This document shows positions 1 through 9,840 of a stretch of 64,000 bases of DNA, in pieces. Under the pieces are notes generated by a model. The model was not told the DNA's origin, did no database searches, and saw only the letters and a program-made list of their open reading frames with translations. The first letter of the stretch is position 1; each line of letters opens with the position of its first letter. This DNA is from an uncultured Sulfurimonas sp. (GTDB lineage: Bacteria > Campylobacterota > Campylobacteria > Campylobacterales > Sulfurimonadaceae). The position numbers and the translations under genes were made by a program. The DNA lies in the NCBI RefSeq assembly GCF_963662755.1, contig NZ_OY759725.1, forward strand, positions 1,315,781 through 1,379,780. The letters run 5' to 3'.

Positions 1-1157
1 GATATGATGACTGTGCTGTTGTAAGTGGTGGTGGTTCTTGGATAGGCTGGAGAAATAGATATTTAGAAGATAAAATGGAATATAAAGTTAGAGGAATGTT
101 CTGCTACAAGCACAATCCTATGTCTAATATGCCAAACACAGCTAAAACTGCTCAGATGCTTAAAAAAATGGAACTTGTTGTAACTATAGATACTATGCCA
201 AGTGATACTGTAATGTATGCGGATGTTGTACTTCCAGAGTGTACTTACTTAGAAAGAACCGATCCTATCAAAACATTTGGTGGAGTTGAACCTTCTTTTG
301 CTGTTAGAAATAAAGTAATAGATCCTATGTTTGAGACTAAACCAGTTATCGAAATCATGAAAGGATTAACTACTAAAATATCTAAGCCTCTATTTGAGAT
401 TAGTAAAAAATATGATGAAGAGATTCAAAGTGCCCTTGAAGATGATGATGAAGAAACAGTATATGCTGAGTTTGATTTAACTCTACCATTTTTACACTCT
501 CAAGAAGAGATTAATCATCATTCAGTGGCAATGTATATGGGTGCAGCTGAAAAACTTGATAAAGATGGTGTTTTTTATCCAAAACAGGATGAGTATTACA
601 AACAACTCTCTGCAAATGAACACCAATACTATCCTGAAAATAAAAAGAAATATACTGTAGCAGGTGGTAAGCCTATTACTCCATCTGGAAAAGTTGAATG
701 TGTTATCGACTCTTTTACTGAAAAAGGTATAGATGCTATGCCAGTTTGGAGAGATGAGTATGCGTTTAGTGTACCAAAAGGCAAATTTAAACTTCTTACA
801 GGTCGTCACGCACAATTTACTCAAAGCGGATCTTCAAATAATGCAATGTTAATAGACCTTATGCCTGAAAACTTTATTTGGATAAACAAAAGAGTAGCAA
901 AAGAAAAAAATATAAATTTTGCAGATACCATTGAAGTAAGTTCAAGTATTGGTAAAACTCAACTAAAAGCGTATCCTACTGAAAAAATTGCCCCAGACCA
1001 AGTTTTCTTTATACATGGTTTTGGACAAGAGAGTGAAGCTTTAACATGGGCATACAAAAATGGTGGAAATGATAATACTATCATTGAGGATATTATTGAG
1101 CCTGTTTATGGTGCTGCAGCAATGCATGAAACAAATGTTGAAATAAGAAAGGTGTAA
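1..1157 (+). CDS. psrA: Polysulfide reductase-type molybdopterin oxidoreductase, catalytic subunit (C-terminal part)
   Basis: The reading frame is open from base 3, so the gene starts upstream of the window and only about the last 384 residues are present. The visible part carries the molybdopterin-guanine-dinucleotide region typical of the DMSO-reductase superfamily, including DVVLPECTYLERTDP near the start and the C-terminal barrel with GRHAQFTQSGSSNN and HGFGQES. The N-terminal Fe-S cluster and twin-arginine signal, if present, lie outside. It is followed after 3 bases by an iron-sulfur subunit and then an NrfD-type membrane subunit, the PsrABC/PhsABC layout that reduces polysulfide or thiosulfate with quinol electrons at the periplasmic face. 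The exact substrate (polysulfide, thiosulfate, tetrathionate) cannot be read from sequence. Confidence 0.85.
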   Translation, partial: YDDCAVVSGGGSWIGWRNRYLEDKMEYKVRGMFCYKHNPMSNMPNTAKTAQMLKKMELVVTIDTMPSDTVMYADVVLPECTYLERTDPIKTFGGVEPSFAVRNKVIDPMFETKPVIEIMKGLTTKISKPLFEISKKYDEEIQSALEDDDEETVYAEFDLTLPFLHSQEEINHHSVAMYMGAAEKLDKDGVFYPKQDEYYKQLSANEHQYYPENKKKYTVAGGKPITPSGKVECVIDSFTEKGIDAMPVWRDEYAFSVPKGKFKLLTGRHAQFTQSGSSNNAMLIDLMPENFIWINKRVAKEKNINFADTIEVSSSIGKTQLKAYPTEKIAPDQVFFIHGFGQESEALTWAYKNGGNDNTIIEDIIEPVYGAAAMHETNVEIRKV

Positions 1158-1160
1158 TTT

Positions 1161-1724
1161 ATGGCTAGATATGGAATGGCACTTGATTACAAAAATTGTA
1201 TCAATTGCAAGGCATGTGAAACAGCATGTAAAGAAGAAAACGGAATCTTAATGGGCGCAGATAGTCATAGGATTTGGGTAGGAACAGGAGAAATAGAAGG
1301 TCAATATCCTTTACTTGATATCACTTCAAATGCTTTTCATCCAAGCCAATGTCAACACTGTGAAGAAGCACCTTGTGAAGAGGTTTGTCCTACTCACGCA
1401 ACATACTATGATGACAATGGTGTTGTAAGAGTTGACCCTGAAAAATGTATATTGTGTAGCTACTGTATGAATGCTTGTCCTTATGATGCAAGATATGTAG
1501 ATGAAAGAACTATGACTGTTGACAAATGTAATTTTTGTTCTGATACAAGACTTGCAAGAGGCGAAACTACAACAGCATGTCAAAATACATGTCCTACAAA
1601 AGTAAGAATTTTTGGTGATTTAGATGATCCAAATAGTGAAATAAGTGAAGTGTTAAGAACTAGAGAACATTTTTCACTTAAATCATATCTTGGTACTAAA
1701 CCAAAACTATTTTACCTAACATAA
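1161..1724 (+). CDS. psrB: 4Fe-4S ferredoxin-type electron transfer subunit of the PsrABC-like complex
   Basis: A 187-residue protein with four cysteine clusters: CINCKACETAC near the N-terminus, CQHCEEAPCEEVC, CILCSYCMNAC, and CNFCSD with a later CQNTC. This is the four-[4Fe-4S] pattern of the PsrB/DmsB/NrfC family, which passes electrons between the membrane quinol subunit and the molybdenum subunit. It lacks its own signal peptide, as usual for subunits co-exported with a Tat-dependent partner. It begins 3 bases after psrA and ends 10 bases before psrC, so one operon is likely. Length is typical. Confidence 0.9.
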   Translation: MARYGMALDYKNCINCKACETACKEENGILMGADSHRIWVGTGEIEGQYPLLDITSNAFHPSQCQHCEEAPCEEVCPTHATYYDDNGVVRVDPEKCILCSYCMNACPYDARYVDERTMTVDKCNFCSDTRLARGETTTACQNTCPTKVRIFGDLDDPNSEISEVLRTREHFSLKSYLGTKPKLFYLT

Positions 1725-1734
1725 GGAGTATATG

Positions 1735-2919
1735 ATGAAAATAAGCGATTATATCCCGATGCGGGAAGATTTTTCTATAAAATCACTTTTAAGTTTTGAA
1801 AAAACTGCTGTAAATATGCTTCTTGCTGTCGTAATTTTAGCGTTTTTAGCTATGTTTGTTGTTGGTGTTGCAACTTACTTAATGCATGGACACCATGCTT
1901 ATAATGTGACTAGAGAACATCCATGGGGTCTTTTGATTGGTGTTTATATCTTTTTTGTTGTTAGTTCAACTGGTCTTTGTATAATTGGTTCACTTGGTGA
2001 CGTTTTTGGTTTCAAAGATTACATGATGATTTCTAAAAGAGCAATTTTTGGCTCTATTGTAACAATTATGGCTGGTTTTGCAGTAATTGCTTTTGAAATT
2101 GGTCACCCTGTTACTATGCTTATCTACAATGTTTTAAGTCCTGGTTTAACTTCTGCTATTTGGTGGATGGGTACTCTTTATGGTCTATACTTAACATTTA
2201 TGATAATAGAATTTTATTTTTTACTAAACAACAACATGAAAAAAGCTAAGATATTTGGTCTTACAGGACTATTAGTGGGTCTTGCTGCTCACTCAAATCT
2301 TGGTGGTGTTTTTGGTTTTTTAAATGCTAGACAAATTTCTAATGGTGTTTTTTATCCAACATATTTTATCTTAACAGCATTTATTACTGGTGTATTTTTA
2401 GCATTTATAATGTTTGGTTTTAGATACAAATTAGATTTTCCTGAGGCAGCTAAAACACTACTTCAAGGCTTAGCTAAAATTCAAGGTTTATTGATTTCTA
2501 TCTTGATTTTCTTTGTTACTTGGAAAATGTTAACAGATATATATGGTGGTATGCCAAATCGCGCAGAGGTAGCTATTCATATACTTGGTAGTTGGACATT
2601 CTGGGCAGAAGTTATACTTGCTATGGTTATTCCATTATTTTTAATCATTAAAGATATGGGTAAAAATCCTGTAGTACTTTTTTGGGCTTCAATGAGTGGT
2701 ATGGTTGGAATCTTTTTTATGAGATATAACCTTGTGCACGATACACAACTTAAACCTCTACAGATGCTAAAAGTTAAAGAGTACCAACTAGCTCCACAAT
2801 GGATAGAGTACTTTCCATCATCTACAGAGATAATGATATCTTTAGGTGGTCTTGGAATATGTATGCTACTGTACTACATAGGTACAAAAGCATTTAATCT
2901 TGATGAGGAACATCACTAA
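1735..2919 (+). CDS. psrC: NrfD/PsrC-family quinol-oxidising membrane subunit
   Basis: A 394-residue hydrophobic protein with about nine to ten membrane segments, matching the NrfD/PsrC family that anchors the complex and exchanges electrons with menaquinone. Two in-frame ATGs lie at 1732 and 1735. The Shine-Dalgarno GGAG at 1725-1728 leaves only 3 bases before the first and 6 before the second, so 1735 is preferred. It is the third gene of the operon. A stem-loop follows at 2930-2954. Confidence 0.87.
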   Translation: MKISDYIPMREDFSIKSLLSFEKTAVNMLLAVVILAFLAMFVVGVATYLMHGHHAYNVTREHPWGLLIGVYIFFVVSSTGLCIIGSLGDVFGFKDYMMISKRAIFGSIVTIMAGFAVIAFEIGHPVTMLIYNVLSPGLTSAIWWMGTLYGLYLTFMIIEFYFLLNNNMKKAKIFGLTGLLVGLAAHSNLGGVFGFLNARQISNGVFYPTYFILTAFITGVFLAFIMFGFRYKLDFPEAAKTLLQGLAKIQGLLISILIFFVTWKMLTDIYGGMPNRAEVAIHILGSWTFWAEVILAMVIPLFLIIKDMGKNPVVLFWASMSGMVGIFFMRYNLVHDTQLKPLQMLKVKEYQLAPQWIEYFPSSTEIMISLGGLGICMLLYYIGTKAFNLDEEHH

Positions 2920-2929
2920 ACATCGACTA

Positions 2930-2954
2930 CTCCTTGACAATATAGTTCAAGGAG
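2930..2954 (+). other. Stem-loop between psrC and the small cytochrome gene
   Basis: CTCCTTGA (2930-2937) pairs with TCAAGGAG (2947-2954) around a 9-base loop. No T-run follows, so it is not a good intrinsic terminator. It could be an mRNA processing or stability element separating the reductase genes from the downstream cytochrome gene. Confidence 0.4.
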
Positions 2955-2993
2955 ATATGTTTAGTATGCCACAAAATTTTAGGAGAATTGATT

Positions 2994-3329
2994 ATGAAAC
3001 AAAAAAATATAGCTATTTTTTTATTCTCAACAATTGTGACACTTAATCTAAGTGCTAGCACAAGTGTTACTGATAAATATACTATGGAACAAATATATAA
3101 CAATATGTGTATAGAGTGCCATGGTTCAAATGGTTCAGGTAATACTGAAAAATTAACACCAAGTATGAAAGGTCTATCTCAACAAGAGATTGAAGACTCT
3201 TTACTTGATGTTGAAGATGATAACGATCATGTTATCATGGAGCATAATAGAGGAGAAATATTGAAAAAGGGTATGCAATACTCTGCAAAAGATATGGCTT
3301 CATATATGTTTAAAAGATTTAATAAATAA
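2994..3329 (+). CDS. Small periplasmic monohaem c-type cytochrome
   Basis: A 111-residue protein with an N-terminal signal peptide (about residues 1-22, ending LSAS) and one CxxCH haem-binding motif, CIECH, followed by GSNGSG. A Met in the GMQYSAKDM segment could be the distal haem ligand. The frame also opens at TTG 2988, but AGGAG at 2981-2985 is 8 bases from ATG 2994 and only 2 from the TTG, so 2994 is chosen. Its position behind psrABC suggests a periplasmic electron carrier linked to sulfur metabolism; that is inference. Confidence 0.82.
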   Translation: MKQKNIAIFLFSTIVTLNLSASTSVTDKYTMEQIYNNMCIECHGSNGSGNTEKLTPSMKGLSQQEIEDSLLDVEDDNDHVIMEHNRGEILKKGMQYSAKDMASYMFKRFNK

Positions 3330-3364
3330 AACTACATAAATGTTACATATTTGCTAAATTCTAT

Positions 3365-3399
3365 ATATTAATTTTATAATAAATATTAATTTTATAATA
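3365..3399 (+). repeat. Tandem 18-bp duplication carrying two TATAAT boxes
   Basis: Bases 3365-3381 and 3383-3399 are identical over 17 positions at an 18-base period. Each copy ends with TATAAT, so the duplication gives two candidate -10 elements upstream of the exported protein gene at 3436. Seen directly; the promoter role is inferred. Confidence 0.55.
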
Positions 3400-3435
3400 T
3401 CTTAGCTAGAATGTACAAAATTAAAAGGAGAAACA

Positions 3436-3759
3436 ATGAATAAAATCGTAAAAATCGCACTTGCAGCTATGTTAATGTTAGGCATGGGTGCTGTTACACT
3501 AAATGCAGACGTTGCAAAAGGTCAAAAACTTTACCTTAAAAAGCTTAAAGGTGCGTGTGGAATGAATGGTGCTAAAATGGCTTCTCAACACTCTCAAGAT
3601 GAGTGGGAATCTTTCAAAGAAAGTGGTAAACTTGCAGACGAATTAAAGAAAATTTGTCCTAAAGCTAAAGATAGTGCTTTAAAAGACAAATATCTTGAGC
3701 ACTACTTCGATTTCTTTTTTGAGTATGCTAACGACAGTGGTAACGTTCCATCTTGTTAA
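3436..3759 (+). CDS. Small exported protein, cytochrome-related family but without a haem motif
   Basis: A 107-residue protein with a clear signal peptide (residues 1-24, ending LNA) and a strong AAAAGGAG ribosome site. The mature part reads KGQKLYLKKLKGACG with a later SQDEWE and CP, and ends GNVPSC. It resembles small proteins often labelled cytochrome c in Campylobacterota, but it has no CxxCH, so it should not bind haem covalently by the normal route. Three cysteines remain (in ACG, ICP and PSC). A terminator follows. The function is unknown; periplasmic location is well supported. Confidence 0.7.
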   Translation: MNKIVKIALAAMLMLGMGAVTLNADVAKGQKLYLKKLKGACGMNGAKMASQHSQDEWESFKESGKLADELKKICPKAKDSALKDKYLEHYFDFFFEYANDSGNVPSC

Positions 3760-3765
3760 GTAAAA

Positions 3766-3790
3766 TTTGAGTCACACTTTGTGACTCAAA
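3766..3790 (+). terminator. Intrinsic terminator-like hairpin after the small exported protein gene
   Basis: A perfect 11-bp stem: TTTGAGTCACA (3766-3776), loop CTT, TGTGACTCAAA (3780-3790), followed by a pyrimidine-rich stretch. It starts 6 bases after the stop codon of the preceding gene. Confidence 0.75.
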
Positions 3791-3829
3791 CCCCTTCTTC
3801 ATTTAAGCCTCAAAACTACTTCTTTTATC

Positions 3830-3835
3830 TATAAT
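3830..3835 (+). promoter_or_regulatory. TATAAT -10 element just before the propeller-protein start codon
   Basis: TATAAT ends 5 bases before ATG 3841, so transcription would begin at or within a base or two of the start codon. There is no G in the 20 bases before the ATG, so no Shine-Dalgarno is possible. This is the arrangement of a leaderless mRNA. Confidence 0.45.
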
Positions 3836-3840
3836 ATTAA

Positions 3841-5964
3841 ATGCCAATAATTCATGATTGCCAGCAGGCTCGTTCAGAGATAACTGCTTTTTCAAAACTT
3901 AACGATAATTTTTTTGCTTTTGCTACAAAATATCATGGTGCAAAAATAATTAATGCCAAAGAGTGTGAATTAGAATTTAGTTTTAAAAATCAATATCTAG
4001 ACTTCAATACCACCGCAGTCTCTTTCTCTCCTAATGGAAAGCTTATAGCGTATGCCAATCAGACTCATTTATATATTGCAGATATTAAGACTAAAGAGAT
4101 AATAAAAACCATATTTTTAGATGCTCAAAAAATAACTATTTTAGCATTTGATTTATCTTCTACTTACATAGTCGCAGGTAGTACTCAAGGAAGAGTTTTG
4201 TTGTTTAAATACAACTCTACATCTCAACTATCAAGATTATGCTCATTTGCATATCAAAATCTAAAAACAGGTATAGAAAAAAACTTTGTAAGTTCTATCT
4301 GTTTTCATAAAAATTTTCTAGCAGTAAGCGGTTATGGTGGAGTTATTTTTATAATTAATATGCTCTCAGGATCAAATACAAGTTTATTTACCCATAACTC
4401 TACACATAAAAAAGCACTCTACTTTTTAAATGAAGAAACTATTGTTAGTGGAGACAATAATGGCAATATTTCTTTTGTATCTATACCAGATAGTAAGATT
4501 ATTAAAAGTATAGATTTGCCTATTGGAAAAATATCTCAAATAGTGCCAATAAAAAATACAAAATATCTAATAGTCCACGCAAATACAAACACAATATACA
4601 TAATAGATTCTAAAGAGTATAAAATAGTTCACAATAAATATGTAAAATTTAAAGATGATATACTTTTTGTTGAAACAATAGATAGTCAAACTATGATAGT
4701 AGCTCTTAAAAATCAAAAAATAATTTATGTTGAACTCCCAAGTAGAGAGAGGCTTAGCTCTTTAATACTTCATAACTCACTCAAAGATGCATATGAACTC
4801 TTAGAAAAAGAGCCTATGCTACATAACACCATGGAACATAAATCCTTGGAAAAAATATTTAACAAAGATTATACAGATGCAGCAAATGCTCTTATAAACC
4901 AGAACAAAGAACTAGCGACTCAACTCCTTAAGTCTTACGAAGATATTAGTTGCAAACAAGAATCGCTTAAGATGCTATTTAAAACATTTGAAAATTACAA
5001 TAGATTTAAAACTTTGTATCTTGAAAAAAAATACGCCTTAGCATATGCAATGAGCACAAAGTTTCCAGCTCTTAAAATCACTAAACAATATGAAAATATG
5101 GAAGCTAAATGGAAAGAGACTTTTGCCAATGCGCAAAGACATATATTGATGGGTAAGCCTGATTATGCCAAGACACTTTTGATGGAGTATGTTACGGTAG
5201 CATCTAAGAGACCAATAATAGAACTCATTTTAAAACATAATAAACTTTTTATAGATTTTCTCAGAGCCTTAGATAAAAAAAATTTTAAAAGAGTTAATGA
5301 AATTGCTCGTCAAAATGTTTTATTTACAAAGATGCCAGTTTATGAAACTTTAGAAAAAGATATACAAAAATCTATCAATAGAATAAAAGCATATATAAAA
5401 AAAAATAAAATAGAATTGGCTAAGAAGAGTTTAGTAAAAATTGATGGAACACCTAAGTTTTCCAATCAAGTTACTAAACTTTATTCTATGTGTAATGAGA
5501 TGCAAAGCTTACACGATGCATATAAAAAAGATGATTTTTACGCTTGTTATGAACTTGTAGATAGATTTTCACATCTAAACTTTAGCGAACTTGGTGAACT
5601 TTTACAAAAACACTGGTTAAAACTTATGAACGAATGCGAGGAGTATGCACTTAGAGGAAATATACAAAGTATCAAAGCTGTATTAGGTGAATTAATAACA
5701 CTAGAGGGAAGAAAAGATAGGATAGGAAACTTACTTAGAGTTAGTTTTCAAGTTCAGATAAAATACTTTTTGTCTAAAAAGAAATTTAAGAGTGCTAAGA
5801 GCGTTATTTACTCATACATAGATATATTTACTAAAGATAGTGAAGTTAGCTCTTTAATGAGTAAATATGAGTCCATGGCAAATGAAAAGTTAGCTATTAC
5901 TCTTGAAGAAAATTCTAACTTATCTAGATATAGCTGGAGAGAGTCTAGGCTTATTGTTGATTAG
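3841..5964 (+). CDS. WD40-like beta-propeller protein with long helical C-terminal region
   Basis: A 707-residue protein without signal peptide. About residues 1-300 consist of repeated beta segments with propeller-blade spacing (for example AVSFSPNGKLIAYANQTHLYIADIKTKEIIKTI and KYLIVHANTNTIYIID). Residues about 310-707 are helical and charged, with a repeated YxxYxLAYEL-like pattern suggesting a solenoid of helical hairpins. This looks like a cytoplasmic scaffold, but no specific function is recognised. Its 3' end overlaps the 3' end of fliI by 14 bases, convergently. The start has no Shine-Dalgarno, so either the mRNA is leaderless or the true start is further in. Confidence 0.7.
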   Translation: MPIIHDCQQARSEITAFSKLNDNFFAFATKYHGAKIINAKECELEFSFKNQYLDFNTTAVSFSPNGKLIAYANQTHLYIADIKTKEIIKTIFLDAQKITILAFDLSSTYIVAGSTQGRVLLFKYNSTSQLSRLCSFAYQNLKTGIEKNFVSSICFHKNFLAVSGYGGVIFIINMLSGSNTSLFTHNSTHKKALYFLNEETIVSGDNNGNISFVSIPDSKIIKSIDLPIGKISQIVPIKNTKYLIVHANTNTIYIIDSKEYKIVHNKYVKFKDDILFVETIDSQTMIVALKNQKIIYVELPSRERLSSLILHNSLKDAYELLEKEPMLHNTMEHKSLEKIFNKDYTDAANALINQNKELATQLLKSYEDISCKQESLKMLFKTFENYNRFKTLYLEKKYALAYAMSTKFPALKITKQYENMEAKWKETFANAQRHILMGKPDYAKTLLMEYVTVASKRPIIELILKHNKLFIDFLRALDKKNFKRVNEIARQNVLFTKMPVYETLEKDIQKSINRIKAYIKKNKIELAKKSLVKIDGTPKFSNQVTKLYSMCNEMQSLHDAYKKDDFYACYELVDRFSHLNFSELGELLQKHWLKLMNECEEYALRGNIQSIKAVLGELITLEGRKDRIGNLLRVSFQVQIKYFLSKKKFKSAKSVIYSYIDIFTKDSEVSSLMSKYESMANEKLAITLEENSNLSRYSWRESRLIVD

Positions 5965-7267
5965 GAGTCATTAGATTTATTAACTCTAAAATTGTTTCTT
6001 CATATGTAGTTTGTTCATTGGCATCTTGAGACATAAACTCTTCCATTGAAGTCTTTTTGTTCATTGCTTCATCTAGTTCTCTGTCTGTTCCTTTTACATA
6101 AGCACCTATGCGTATAAGCATCTCATTTTCTTTTAAAAGAGTATATAATCTTCTAAACTTCATAACTGCCTTTAGATGCTCTTTGCTAACTATATCGTTC
6201 ATAACCCTAGATGCTGAGTTTAAAATATGTACAGGCGGATAAATACCAAAATCTGTAAGCTCACGAGATAGCACTATGTGACCATCCAAAATAGAACGAG
6301 ATTGATCAGCAATAGGATCGCTCATATCGTCTCCTTCTATTAAAACGGTAAAAAATGCTGTAATAGAACCCTTACCAGATTCTTTTCCAGCTCTTTCCAT
6401 TAATTGAGGAAGAAGCGTTAATGATGAAGGTGGATAACCTTTTGAAGTAGGTGGCTCACCAAGAGCCAAACCAATTTCTCTTTGAGCCATTGCAAACCTT
6501 GTAACAGAGTCCATTATAAAAAGAACATCTAAACCTTGATCTTTAAAATGCTCTGCAACACTCATAGCAGCAAAAGCACCATATTTTCTCATAAGAGGAG
6601 AATCATCAGAAGTTGCGACTATAATTACAGTATTTTCTAAATTTCCTCCAAGATTTTTCTCTATAAATTCTGGGACTTCTCTACCTCTCTCCCCAATAAG
6701 TGCTACAACTTTTATAGGGGCTATTGAACCTTTTACAATCATACCCATTAGAGTTGATTTACCAACACCACTTCCTGCAAAGATGCCGAGTTTCTGACCT
6801 TTTCCACAAGTTAAAAGCCCATCTATACTTTTTACCCCAACACTAAAAACTTCATCAATCATTCCTCTTTTCATAGCGGCTATTGGAGCTTTTATGATTG
6901 GTGACATTTTTGTAGTATTTATACTGCCCTTATCATCTATTGGTCGCATAAATGGATCAACTACTCTTCCTAAAAGTGCTTGTCCTACTGGGATATTCAT
7001 ACCAGCTTGATCTAAAAAAACTCTATCACCAGAACAAAAGCCCTCAACAAAACTAAATGGTGTTATAAAAAAAGTAGCCCCATCAATCTCTGTCACCATT
7101 CCTACAGTCTCTTGAGCAGTAGTGTTGGATATAATTTTAACCATATCGCTAATACTAACACTCAGTCCTGTAGCTGTAATAATAGTTGCATTGATTTTGA
7201 CAACCTCACCAAATGCTACTGAGTAGTTCTTAGATGAGATTTTGTCTTTGAGTGATTTAAATGGCAT
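5951..7267 (-). CDS. fliI: Flagellum-specific ATP synthase FliI
   Basis: A 438-residue F1-beta-like ATPase of the flagellar type III secretion apparatus. The Walker A motif GSGVGKST lies near residue 165, GERGREVPEF follows, and the Walker B region reads DVLFIMDSVTRFAMAQREIGLA. GEPPTSKGYPPSSLTLLPQLMERAG is the typical FliI signature. It powers export of flagellar subunits at the cytoplasmic face of the basal body. It is the last gene of a leftward run with folE and rnj, 7 bases from folE, away from the hook genes near 58.8-64 kb. Confidence 0.96.
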   Translation of the reverse strand: MPFKSLKDKISSKNYSVAFGEVVKINATIITATGLSVSISDMVKIISNTTAQETVGMVTEIDGATFFITPFSFVEGFCSGDRVFLDQAGMNIPVGQALLGRVVDPFMRPIDDKGSINTTKMSPIIKAPIAAMKRGMIDEVFSVGVKSIDGLLTCGKGQKLGIFAGSGVGKSTLMGMIVKGSIAPIKVVALIGERGREVPEFIEKNLGGNLENTVIIVATSDDSPLMRKYGAFAAMSVAEHFKDQGLDVLFIMDSVTRFAMAQREIGLALGEPPTSKGYPPSSLTLLPQLMERAGKESGKGSITAFFTVLIEGDDMSDPIADQSRSILDGHIVLSRELTDFGIYPPVHILNSASRVMNDIVSKEHLKAVMKFRRLYTLLKENEMLIRIGAYVKGTDRELDEAMNKKTSMEEFMSQDANEQTTYEETILELINLMTPNQQ

Positions 7268-7274
7268 AAATAAT

Positions 7275-7859
7275 TTAGTATCTAGTACCTGTAGGTGAAT
7301 TAATTAAAGAAAAAAACTCACTTCTTGTTTTTTGATCTTTTTTGAAAAGACCACGAAGAGCACTTGATGTAGTTGTAGAGTTTATCTTCTCAACACCTCG
7401 CATCTCCATACACATATGACGAGCTTGTATAACAACAGCTACACCTTTAGGTGTAATAGTATCCATAATAGCATCTGCTATCTGTTCTGTTAATTGCTCT
7501 TGTATCTGCATACGACGAGCAAAAACATTTACGACTCTTGGTATTTTTGAAAGTCCAACAACTTTTCCATCGGGAATATAAGCCACATGAACACGACCTA
7601 TAATAGGAAGTAGATGATGTTCACAAGTTGAGTAAAACTCTATGTCTTTTATGAGTACCATTTCATCATTTGAACTCGTAAACAGTGCTTTTTGCAAAAT
7701 TTCTTTAGGATTTTCTTTATATCCACCATATATAAATTCATATGCTTTTCTAACCCTAGAAGGAGTCTCTAAGAGCCCTTCTCTATCTGGATCTTCATCC
7801 ACATGCTTTATCATTATTTTTACAGCGTTTTCAAATTCTATATCTTCTTTTTTTTTCAA
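7275..7859 (-). CDS. folE: GTP cyclohydrolase I (FolE)
   Basis: A 194-residue type I enzyme converting GTP to 7,8-dihydroneopterin triphosphate, the entry to folate and to queuosine precursors. Zinc and active-site motifs are visible: [42 protein letters not shown] and HMCMEMRGV. Length and motif order are standard. It lies 7 bases upstream of fliI and begins 22 bases after rnj ends. Another queuosine enzyme, queF, is at 31.2 kb. Confidence 0.96.
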   Translation of the reverse strand: MKKKEDIEFENAVKIMIKHVDEDPDREGLLETPSRVRKAYEFIYGGYKENPKEILQKALFTSSNDEMVLIKDIEFYSTCEHHLLPIIGRVHVAYIPDGKVVGLSKIPRVVNVFARRMQIQEQLTEQIADAIMDTITPKGVAVVIQARHMCMEMRGVEKINSTTTSSALRGLFKKDQKTRSEFFSLINSPTGTRY

Positions 7860-7881
7860 AGTTTTGCCTTTAACTATTCTC

Positions 7882-9825
7882 CTATGAGATTAATACATGA
7901 GGAACTATTAGTGGGTATTTTTTCATTTTTCTAAATATATGTTTTCGCACAATTTGACGGAGATCATTCTCTAATGCTCTAGGATTTTCTATCTGTCCAT
8001 CTTTTACATGAAGTAAAAAGTTTTCCAAAATATCTTCCATCTCTTTAGCAAATGCTTTATCTTGTCTATCTGCAACTATACCAAAAGTAGTAACTTTAGG
8101 TTTTTCCAGCATTTTACTGTGCTTAGCATCAACTTGTGCAACAAGCATAACAATTCCATCAGATGCAAGCTTTTGACGATCAAGAACTATGTCATCTTCA
8201 ATTTGATGATTGTTTTGGTTATCTATATAAGTTTTACCAGTTTTAACTGTTTTTACTTTACGCATATATTTTGGAGCTACTTCTATCTGATCGCCATCAG
8301 TCATAATCATAATATTTCTCTCAGGAATACCACACATCATACCCGTTTCTTTATGCGCCATAACATGATTATACTCACCATGAACAGGCAAAAAGAATTT
8401 AGGGTTTGTTAGACGAAGCATAAGTTTTTGCTCTGCTATAGAAGCATGACCAGATACATGTATGTCTTTTTCTCTTGAAATAGTAGCACCAGCACGTTGT
8501 AAATGGTTTAACATTCCAGAAATTGAGCCTTCATTACCTGGAATTGCACGAGAAGAAAGAACTATCAAGTCAGTTGGTTTGATTTTAACATGTCTATGTT
8601 CACCTATCGACATTCTAAATAACGCTGAACTTGGCTCCCCTTGTGAACCAGTTGTAACTATAAGAACTTCTTTATCATTCATATGTGAAACTTGTTCTGC
8701 TTCTATAAAAGCACTTTTAGGAAGTTTAATATAGTCATATTGCATAGCAATCTCAATATTTCTCTCCATTGAACGACCAATTACACATATTTTACGACCA
8801 TACTTTATACCATATTGTATAGCTTGGAAAACACGATGAATATTTGAGCTAAAAGTTGAAAGTAATATACGACCTTCTGCTTTAGCAAAAACTCTATCTA
8901 ATGCTGGTGCTACACTTAATTCTGATGGAGTAGGAAGTGGATTGTAAGAGTTTGTAGAGTCACTTAAAAGACATAAAACACCCTTCTCTCCATAGTAAGC
9001 AAGTCTATGTAAGTCTGCCGTATAACCATCAACTGGAGTATGATCTATTTTAAAGTCACCAGTGTGAATAATAGTTCCTGCATCTGTCGTAATTGCTAAA
9101 GAAGATGAGTCTAAAATCGAGTGAGTCATATGCATCCACTCTATTTTAAAATCTTCACCTATATCATATACTTCTCTTTTTACAACTGGATTAAAGTATT
9201 TTCTACAATCTTTAATATGATGCTCATCAAATTTATTACCAATCATTGCTAAAGGAAGTGGTGTTGCGTAGATAGGAAATTGCATCTCTTTGTAAAGATA
9301 TGGCATTGCACCAATATGATCTTCATGAGCATGAGTAATTATTACAGCTTTAATCTTATCTTTGATTTGACGTAAGTATGAAAAATCTGGTATTAAAATA
9401 TCTACACCATGCATATCTTCATCTGGAAAACTCATTCCAATATCAACCAAAATAGCTTCTTTTTCAGTTTCAAAAACTGTAATATTTCCACCAATTTCTC
9501 CAAGACCACCAAGTGGTGTTACACGTATTTTTGATTTAGAATTTAAATCTAATTTATAGTGTGGATTTAGTCTTTGTTTATGTGCTTCTTGATTTTTAGC
9601 TACAAATGCTTTTAAATTTTCATCAGTAGGTGCAGGTTGTCTGCGATTGCGATTGCGATTTTTATTTTTGTTTGCTGAATTTGGCTTATTAGCTTTATTT
9701 GCATTATTTGTATTGGGCTTAGTAGCACTACTGTTATTCCGATTAGTATTTGGTTTTCTGTTGTTATTTGGTTTGCGATCTGTTTGAGGGTTAGTTTCTC
9801 TGTTCCCTTTTGTTTCTTCTGCCAT
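7882..9825 (-). CDS. rnj: Ribonuclease J with low-complexity N-terminal extension
   Basis: A 647-residue metallo-beta-lactamase/beta-CASP ribonuclease. Residues about 1-75 are an Asn/Lys/Arg/Pro-rich, probably disordered leader. The catalytic domain follows with [12 protein letters not shown], the metal motif [17 protein letters not shown] and the beta-CASP segments ([27 protein letters not shown]). RNase J is a main mRNA-decay enzyme in Campylobacterota, and H. pylori RNase J also has a basic N-terminal extension. The start at 9825 has GGAG 8 bases upstream. The upstream intergenic region holds a duplicated repeat. Confidence 0.95.
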   Translation of the reverse strand: MAEETKGNRETNPQTDRKPNNNRKPNTNRNNSSATKPNTNNANKANKPNSANKNKNRNRNRRQPAPTDENLKAFVAKNQEAHKQRLNPHYKLDLNSKSKIRVTPLGGLGEIGGNITVFETEKEAILVDIGMSFPDEDMHGVDILIPDFSYLRQIKDKIKAVIITHAHEDHIGAMPYLYKEMQFPIYATPLPLAMIGNKFDEHHIKDCRKYFNPVVKREVYDIGEDFKIEWMHMTHSILDSSSLAITTDAGTIIHTGDFKIDHTPVDGYTADLHRLAYYGEKGVLCLLSDSTNSYNPLPTPSELSVAPALDRVFAKAEGRILLSTFSSNIHRVFQAIQYGIKYGRKICVIGRSMERNIEIAMQYDYIKLPKSAFIEAEQVSHMNDKEVLIVTTGSQGEPSSALFRMSIGEHRHVKIKPTDLIVLSSRAIPGNEGSISGMLNHLQRAGATISREKDIHVSGHASIAEQKLMLRLTNPKFFLPVHGEYNHVMAHKETGMMCGIPERNIMIMTDGDQIEVAPKYMRKVKTVKTGKTYIDNQNNHQIEDDIVLDRQKLASDGIVMLVAQVDAKHSKMLEKPKVTTFGIVADRQDKAFAKEMEDILENFLLHVKDGQIENPRALENDLRQIVRKHIFRKMKKYPLIVPHVLIS

Positions 9826-9840
9826 CCAAACTCCTTTTAA

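Noticed and set aside
8062..8412. 116-codon frame antisense to rnj
   Set aside because: Lies opposite the conserved RNase J coding region and has no ribosome site.
9063..9071. Perfect DnaA box inside rnj (another at 30849-30857 in the GGDEF/EAL gene)
   Set aside because: A 9-mer this AT-rich is expected about once or twice in 64 kb; isolated copies in genes carry little weight.
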